Assembly (NCBI GenBank): GCA_036741235.1
Contig: DAINSQ010000221.1
Location: 1-6,470 of the forward strand
Direction of reading: 5' to 3'
Source of the DNA: JABWBR01 sp036741235
GTDB lineage: Bacteria; Bacteroidota; Bacteroidia; Chitinophagales; Saprospiraceae
DNA: 6,470 nt
Shown here in pieces: positions 1-3,488 of the stretch (positions are counted from its first letter, which is position 1; every line of letters begins with the position of its first letter). The position numbers were made by a program, and so were the translations under genes. The notes beneath the pieces were generated by a model. The model did not search any database. It was not told the origin of the DNA and saw only the letters and a list, made by a program, of their open reading frames with translations.

Positions 1-6
1 TGTTGT

Positions 7-26
7 GGGCGATTTTTCCGTCGCCC
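7..26. other. Small GC-rich hairpin at the window edge
   Basis: GGGCGA (7-12) and TCGCCC (21-26) are perfect 6-bp complementary arms around an 8-base T-rich loop. It could be the end of a terminator for a gene to the left, but no T-tract follows on the plus strand. It could also be chance in a C-rich stretch. No gene is supported between 1 and 267. Confidence 0.25.
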
Positions 27-80
27 CTAAGCCCCCACCACGCACCGCTCACCGCAATGGAAACCCAACACCCCCCACAA

Positions 81-130
81 ACTCTGCGCAACTCCGCGCC
101 AAACTCCTTTCACTCCGCGGTAAAACAAAA
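81..130. repeat. Array of ~10-bp ACTCYG units (dispersed-repeat copy 1)
   Basis: Four degenerate units begin near 81, 91, 103 and 112: ACTCTGCGCA, ACTCCGCGCC, ACTCCTTTC and ACTCCGCGGT, followed by an A-rich tail (AAAACAAAAA). The same unit order, period and ending (ACTCYGYGGT plus A-run) recur in the inverted repeat at 3372-3467, so the two are probably copies of one dispersed non-coding element. The stretch is C-rich and sits just left of the AT-rich segment carrying the next two genes. No function can be read from it. Confidence 0.6.
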
Positions 131-184
131 ACCGGGCCCGCCCTGGCGACTATATTTTTACTTCACTTTTAATTATTGGCGTAC

Positions 185-192
185 TATCTTTG
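185..192 (+). promoter_or_regulatory. Bacteroidota-type -7 promoter element (TATCTTTG)
   Basis: TATCTTTG matches the Bacteroidota primary-sigma -7 consensus TAnnTTTG exactly. Transcription would start around 197-200, giving a leader of about 70 nt before the ATG at 268. The -33 element is poor: T-rich sequence at 155-165 is near the right distance, but there is no clean TTTG. A weaker alternative is the TAGTTTG at 239-245, one base short of the consensus spacing, which would give a very short leader. Confidence 0.5.
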
Positions 193-211
193 CACTTACA
201 GACGGGATTTC

Positions 212-224
212 ACGCCTTAGGCGT
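212..224. promoter_or_regulatory. 13-bp palindrome in the leader (ACGCCTTAGGCGT)
   Basis: Perfect 6-bp arms ACGCCT and AGGCGT surround a single central T. It lies 20 bp downstream of the -7 element and 43 bp upstream of the ATG at 268, so within the presumed 5' leader. The near-absent loop argues against a stable RNA hairpin and fits a dimeric DNA-binding-protein site better. Its role as an operator is inference from position and symmetry only. Confidence 0.35.
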
Positions 225-267
225 ATTGCGGAAAATATTAGTTTGGTGCATGTAAAACAATAACATC

Positions 268-1182
268 ATGGACGTAAATGATATTTATAGTCAGCTTGAT
301 CATTCGATAACTAAATTTTCTGATATCCCTGTAGATGACAAGGAGGAATTGGAAAAAGTTATAGCATTTGGAATTTCCGCAATTGAGACAATAGAAGCAT
401 TGGTAGACGTAGTCCTGGTTCCAATTATAAATGCTAAAAATGAATTATTTAAATCCCGGGACGCTGAAAAAGTTCAAAATGCGCTAGTAGAAATAGCCAA
501 TAATATGTACGATGAATTGGATAATGCACAAGATATGGTCTTCAAATTTTCAGCTTTGAATGATAGTTTTCACAGGGAAATAGCGCCGGTTTTATCTAAA
601 TATTTTGACACGGAGGAAATAAATAGATGGGAAGAATTATTTAATTTGACAAAAAATACGCGTAGTCTTTCCTATGAAAGAGTTGAATCACTCATACCTA
701 AAGTGAATGATTTTCTCGATTCCAGATTTTATTCGCCGGATTCAATAAAGGCAGATTTGACATTTAAGGAACTAAAAGATTATTTAGACGATATTATAGA
801 AAATATGCGCGCTACTAAAAAGGAGATTCAAGCAGTCAAATCAAAATTCCTCCTCCTTATGGGATTAAAAGGGATAACCAGTATTACCGAAAATAAAATT
901 GCTGGTGATAATAAAACAGAAGAGCTCGAAGATGTTTTGAATAATATCGTAGAATTGGTTAGTAAAGCCAGGATCGAAACCGCATTAAAAAGAATAGAAG
1001 ACTTAACCAATCATAATTATCCTGAAATATTTGATGAAGTCATATTATATCAAAACCAATATTCTTCCGCAAGCAGAAATATTTCTTTGGGCCTGAATGA
1101 GGATAAAATAACTCTAAATAAAGTGGCTGATGGGATTTTACGTTTAGTAAACGAAATAAGAGAATTAAAAAAACTTACCTGA
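268..1182 (+). CDS. Helical protein with C-terminal EAD11-like domain
   Basis: Encodes 304 residues, starting at ATG 268 (no Shine-Dalgarno, usual in this phylum). There is no signal peptide, no cysteine and no convincing membrane segment. The composition is rich in E, K, D, L, I and N, predicting an all-helical cytoplasmic protein. Residues ~229-300 resemble effector-associated domain 11: a first amphipathic helix (ELVSKARIETALKRIEDL), then a loop, then the core DEVILYQNQYSS..R..SLGL (256-276) and a closing helix (ADGILRLVNEIRE). In the conflict-system literature EADs are small helical adaptors coupling effectors such as proteases, caspases or NTPases by homotypic contacts. Residues 1-225 are unrecognised. 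They contain a mildly hydrophobic helix (38-56), possible coiled coil (165-195) and a short apolar patch (FLLLMGL, 194-200). The gene is AT-rich compared with the right half of the window. The EAD11 call rests on remembered family patterns; an unrelated helical bundle is possible. Confidence 0.8.
   Translation: MDVNDIYSQLDHSITKFSDIPVDDKEELEKVIAFGISAIETIEALVDVVLVPIINAKNELFKSRDAEKVQNALVEIANNMYDELDNAQDMVFKFSALNDSFHREIAPVLSKYFDTEEINRWEELFNLTKNTRSLSYERVESLIPKVNDFLDSRFYSPDSIKADLTFKELKDYLDDIIENMRATKKEIQAVKSKFLLLMGLKGITSITENKIAGDNKTEELEDVLNNIVELVSKARIETALKRIEDLTNHNYPEIFDEVILYQNQYSSASRNISLGLNEDKITLNKVADGILRLVNEIRELKKLT
952..1167 (+). other. EAD11-like adaptor domain (residues ~229-300)
   Basis: This segment aligns in character with the EAD11 pattern of two opening helices, an [DN]E[VI]ILLQ..Y..L.R...LG core, and a terminal helix ending near (L)LDE[IL]. 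Here the corresponding residues are D256-E257-V258-I259-L260, Q262, Y265, R270, L274-G275-L276, and L291 to I297. EADs are usually at a protein's N-terminus or linked to an effector; here it is C-terminal behind an unknown helical region. Confidence 0.55.
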
Positions 1183-1201
1183 TAAAATATGCAACGGACA
1201 T

Positions 1202-1209
1202 TTTATTTG
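1202..1209 (+). promoter_or_regulatory. Weak candidate -7 element before the hydrolase
   Basis: TTTATTTG differs from TAnnTTTG at one position and lies 49 bp before the hydrolase ATG, in a 76-bp AT-rich gap. No matching -33 element is visible. The hydrolase could instead be read through from the upstream gene, since no terminator hairpin with a T-run is seen between them. Confidence 0.2.
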
Positions 1210-1258
1210 CCAATGTGTTCCTGAGCGTAAAACGACACGCAACAATACAAAACAAGCA

Positions 1259-2056
1259 ATGAAGAAAATGTTTTTGCTCATTAGTCTGATTACATTTCAG
1301 ATAGGGTTGTTTGCACAGCGTAATGACAAAACCTATTTGTTGGTACACGGCGCCTGGCATGGCGCTTGGTGTTGGAACAAGGTAATTCCAATAATGACCG
1401 ATAAAGGATATAACGTCATTGCAATTGATCTGCCAAGCCATGGCAATGATACCACAAATGCAGAAAATATAACGTTTTCAGATTATGTTGAAAAGGTTAC
1501 GGCAACAGCAAATAACATAGAAGGAGAAATAATTTTAGTCGGACATTCAATGGGGGGGACCGTAATTTCTCAAGCTGCGGAAATTTTAGGCAAAAATAAG
1601 GTTTGTAAACTCATATATGTAGATGCGTTCTTGCCTCAAAATGGAGAATCTGTAAGTTCGCTGGCTAGAATGATTGAAAGCAATTTGCCAAAGGACAGCA
1701 CGCGTTTGAGCATTGGCGCAGGACTGGTTGTGAGTGAAAATGGAAAAACAAGCACTTTTAAACCTGAAATTGCTGATTTATTGTTCTATCACGATTGCTC
1801 GCAATCAGACAGGGATTTTGCCCATAAAAATATGAATAGACAGTCATTTGCACCCTTGGGAACGCCAGTGAGCGTTTCTGATAGCATATATGGAGCAATT
1901 CCCAAGTTCTATATTTTATGTACTGAAAGTCGAGACCTCGATAAATCAATTTTACCTGCCAGAGTTAAATGTGAGAAAGTAGTGAAATTAAAATCTGGTC
2001 ACTCTCCTTTTTTCTCCAAACCGCGACAATTAGCAAAACTGCTGATGCGATTATAA
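1259..2056 (+). CDS. Secreted alpha/beta hydrolase, methylesterase/HNL-like
   Basis: Encodes 265 residues. Residues 1-20 form a signal peptide (KK then a hydrophobic run ending LFAQ), so the mature enzyme should be periplasmic or released. The fold is shown by the oxyanion-hole motif HGAWHGAWCW (30-39), the strand VIAIDLPSHG (53-62), the nucleophile elbow GHSMGG with Ser97, the family-typical VDAFLPQNGES (121-131), and His248 in SGHSPFFSKP. The acid is probably Asp226 or Asp228 in CTESRDLD. Plant relatives such as SABP2 have CTEDK here, so the acid appears displaced by about two residues. The HGAWHGAW/AFLP pattern places it near methylesterases, hydroxynitrile lyases and related small esterases; the substrate cannot be told. 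The mature length (245) is close to that of family members, so it looks intact. The start follows an A-rich leader with no Shine-Dalgarno. A run of seven Gs (1552-1558) falls in the nucleophile-elbow codons. G+C is intermediate between its neighbours. Confidence 0.9.
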   Translation: MKKMFLLISLITFQIGLFAQRNDKTYLLVHGAWHGAWCWNKVIPIMTDKGYNVIAIDLPSHGNDTTNAENITFSDYVEKVTATANNIEGEIILVGHSMGGTVISQAAEILGKNKVCKLIYVDAFLPQNGESVSSLARMIESNLPKDSTRLSIGAGLVVSENGKTSTFKPEIADLLFYHDCSQSDRDFAHKNMNRQSFAPLGTPVSVSDSIYGAIPKFYILCTESRDLDKSILPARVKCEKVVKLKSGHSPFFSKPRQLAKLLMRL

Positions 2057-2157
2057 GCTCCTTCACGATGGGTATGAAACTGCATTGCTATGGAGCGCGG
2101 CGGGTTGGTTATTTTTTCGCTATCTTGTGGTGGAAATACGCCGATCAGGCGAAGTGA

Positions 2158-2213
2158 AACCTATAACCCACAACCTACAACCTACAACCTACAACCTACA
2201 ACCCACAACCTAC
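2158..2213. repeat. Heptanucleotide tandem array (AACCTAC)8
   Basis: Eight consecutive 7-bp units run from 2158. Five are exactly AACCTAC (2172, 2179, 2186, 2193, 2207), two are AACCCAC (2165, 2200) and one is AACCTAT (2158). A ninth partial unit (AACTGTG) contains the GTG start of the next gene. The array therefore occupies the place of the ribosome-binding region. Similar 7-bp short tandem repeats are known from cyanobacteria and some Bacteroidota. Because 7 is not a multiple of 3, slippage here changes reading frame as well as spacing. Confidence 0.9.
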
Positions 2214-2217
2214 AACT

Positions 2218-3360
2218 GTGCTATCACCACAAAAACACCTCTTCCAACTCCCCGAGGACATCCACTACCTCAACTGCGCCTATATGTCGCCCCTGCTGAA
2301 ATCGGTAGAAGCGGCAGGTATGCTTGGACTACAGCGCAAGCGCAATCCGGTGATGATTTCGCCCGCCGATTTTTTTGGCGAAACGCAAGTCGTCAAGGAA
2401 AAATTCGGCAGACTGGTGAATGCGCAGGCGGCGCAGGTGTCGGTGATCCCCTCGGCCTCCTACGGGCTCAGCACGGCTATGGCCAATGTGCCGGGCCGCT
2501 CCGGCCAACACGCCGTGACGGTCGCCGACGAGTTTCCCAGCGGCGTCTATGCCATCCACGATTGGTGCAGACGCAACGGCACGACGATGCACACGGTATC
2601 GCCCCCGCAAGGCGCCGCGGCTAAAGGCGCCGAATGGAACCGCCGGCGGCTGGAAGCCATCGGCCCCGGTACGGCCGTGGTGCTGATGTCGTCGGTACAC
2701 TGGACCGACGGTACGATTTTTGACCTGGAAGCGATTGGCCGCCGTTGTAAGGAAGCCGGCGCCGTGTTTATCGTCGATGGCACCCAGTCGGTCGGCGCCA
2801 AACCCATCGACGTGCAAGCAGCTCAGATAGATGCGCTGGTCGTGGCAGCCTATAAATGGATGATGGGACCCTACAGTATCGGTTTAGCCTGTTATAGCCC
2901 GTATTTCAACAACGGTTTCCCCCTGGAAAACTCCTGGATGACCCGCGCCAATGCCCACGACTTCACTTCGCTGACCAACTATACCGACGACTATTTTCCC
3001 GGCGCGGCCCGCTACGATATGGGCGAGTTCAGCAATTTTATGCTGATGCCCATGCTCGACGCCGCCCTGTCGCAATTGCTGGAATGGGAGCCCGCCCGCA
3101 TCCAGGATTACGCCGGCCGCCTCACCGACCCCCTGATCGATGCGCTGCAGGCCAAAGGTTTTGGACTGGAAGACCCCGCATGGCGCGCGCAGCACCTCTT
3201 CGGCTTTCAACTGCCGCCACATTTGGATAAGTCCGCTTTGATGCAGCTTTTGCAGCGCAAAAAGATTTATGTGTCAACCCGTGGCAGCGCTATCCGGGTT
3301 TCTGCCCATGCCTTCAATACACAAGATGATGTGGAAGCATTGATGGAGGCCTTGGACTAA
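2218..3360 (+). CDS. Class V aminotransferase-fold PLP-dependent enzyme
   Basis: Encodes 380 residues of the cysteine desulfurase/isopenicillin-N-epimerase-like branch of fold-type I PLP enzymes, cytoplasmic. Visible landmarks are the N-terminal IHYLNCAYMSPL (15-26), SASYGLSTAM (79-88) for the phosphate-binding turn, SSVHWTDGTIFDL (158-170), VDGTQSVGAKP (186-196) where Asp187 should contact the pyridine nitrogen, AAYKWMMGP (210-218) with Lys213 as the Schiff-base lysine, and the C-terminal IRVSAHAFNTQDDVEAL (359-375). The length is normal, so it looks complete and active. The GTG at 2218 is the start because an in-frame stop lies at 2164-2166, and the only nearby ATG (2283) would remove the conserved YLN.AY segment. 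The GTG abuts a heptanucleotide array and has no Shine-Dalgarno. G+C is high, unlike the two genes before it. The substrate cannot be inferred; no sulfur-cluster or amino-acid pathway partner is adjacent. Confidence 0.92.
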   Translation: MLSPQKHLFQLPEDIHYLNCAYMSPLLKSVEAAGMLGLQRKRNPVMISPADFFGETQVVKEKFGRLVNAQAAQVSVIPSASYGLSTAMANVPGRSGQHAVTVADEFPSGVYAIHDWCRRNGTTMHTVSPPQGAAAKGAEWNRRRLEAIGPGTAVVLMSSVHWTDGTIFDLEAIGRRCKEAGAVFIVDGTQSVGAKPIDVQAAQIDALVVAAYKWMMGPYSIGLACYSPYFNNGFPLENSWMTRANAHDFTSLTNYTDDYFPGAARYDMGEFSNFMLMPMLDAALSQLLEWEPARIQDYAGRLTDPLIDALQAKGFGLEDPAWRAQHLFGFQLPPHLDKSALMQLLQRKKIYVSTRGSAIRVSAHAFNTQDDVEALMEALD

Positions 3361-3371
3361 TTTCGTCAAGC

Positions 3372-3467
3372 GATTTTTTTTTACAGAGTTAAACGGAGTA
3401 AAACGGAGTGACACAGAGCTTTACCTTGACTCTATGGAACTCCGTTTAACTCTGTGGTAAAAAAATC
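3372..3467. terminator. Long inverted repeat between convergent genes
   Basis: ACAGAGTTAAACGGAGT (3383-3399) is perfectly complementary to ACTCCGTTTAACTCTGT (3439-3455). The arms extend outward as GA plus nine Ts (3372-3382) against seven As plus TC (3459-3467), with a GGT bulge. The loop is 39 bases. It sits between the aminotransferase stop (3360) and the stop of the opposite-strand gene (3489). Because the arms end in A/T tracts, it could terminate transcription in both directions. The arms themselves consist of ~10-bp ACTCYG units (right arm units at 3429, 3439, 3449), matching the array at 81-130, so it may be a mobile or dispersed repeat used as a terminator. Confidence 0.6.
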
Positions 3468-3488
3468 AGCTTCATTTGAGCGCAAACA

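Noticed and set aside
3..263. Open frame of 86 codons on the plus strand at the left edge
   Set aside because: It runs through the ACTCYG array, the promoter and the palindrome, has low-complexity Pro/His-rich content and no recognisable domain.
1183..1258. Integron attC-like site between the first two genes
   Set aside because: Sequences such as ACACGCAAC and a 5-bp ACATT/AATGT stem looked suggestive, but no paired GTTRRRY/RYYYAAC cores are present.
1175..1441. Minus-strand open frame of 88 codons over the hydrolase start
   Set aside because: It overlaps the signal peptide and oxyanion-hole coding region of a well-supported gene on the other strand, and its product resembles nothing.
2158..2213. 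CRISPR array or telomere-like repeat
   Set aside because: Units are 7 bp and contiguous with no spacers, and the array is internal next to a gene start.
2085..2624. Plus-strand frames starting at 2085 and 2090 through the heptamer array
   Set aside because: Their repeat-encoded segments (QPTTYNL) come from the array and they then overlap the aminotransferase out of frame. The 2090 ATG is kept only as part of the slippage hypothesis.
2329..3222. Minus-strand open frames within the aminotransferase
   Set aside because: Long shadow frames are expected in GC-rich coding sequence; the plus-strand product has all the PLP-enzyme motifs.
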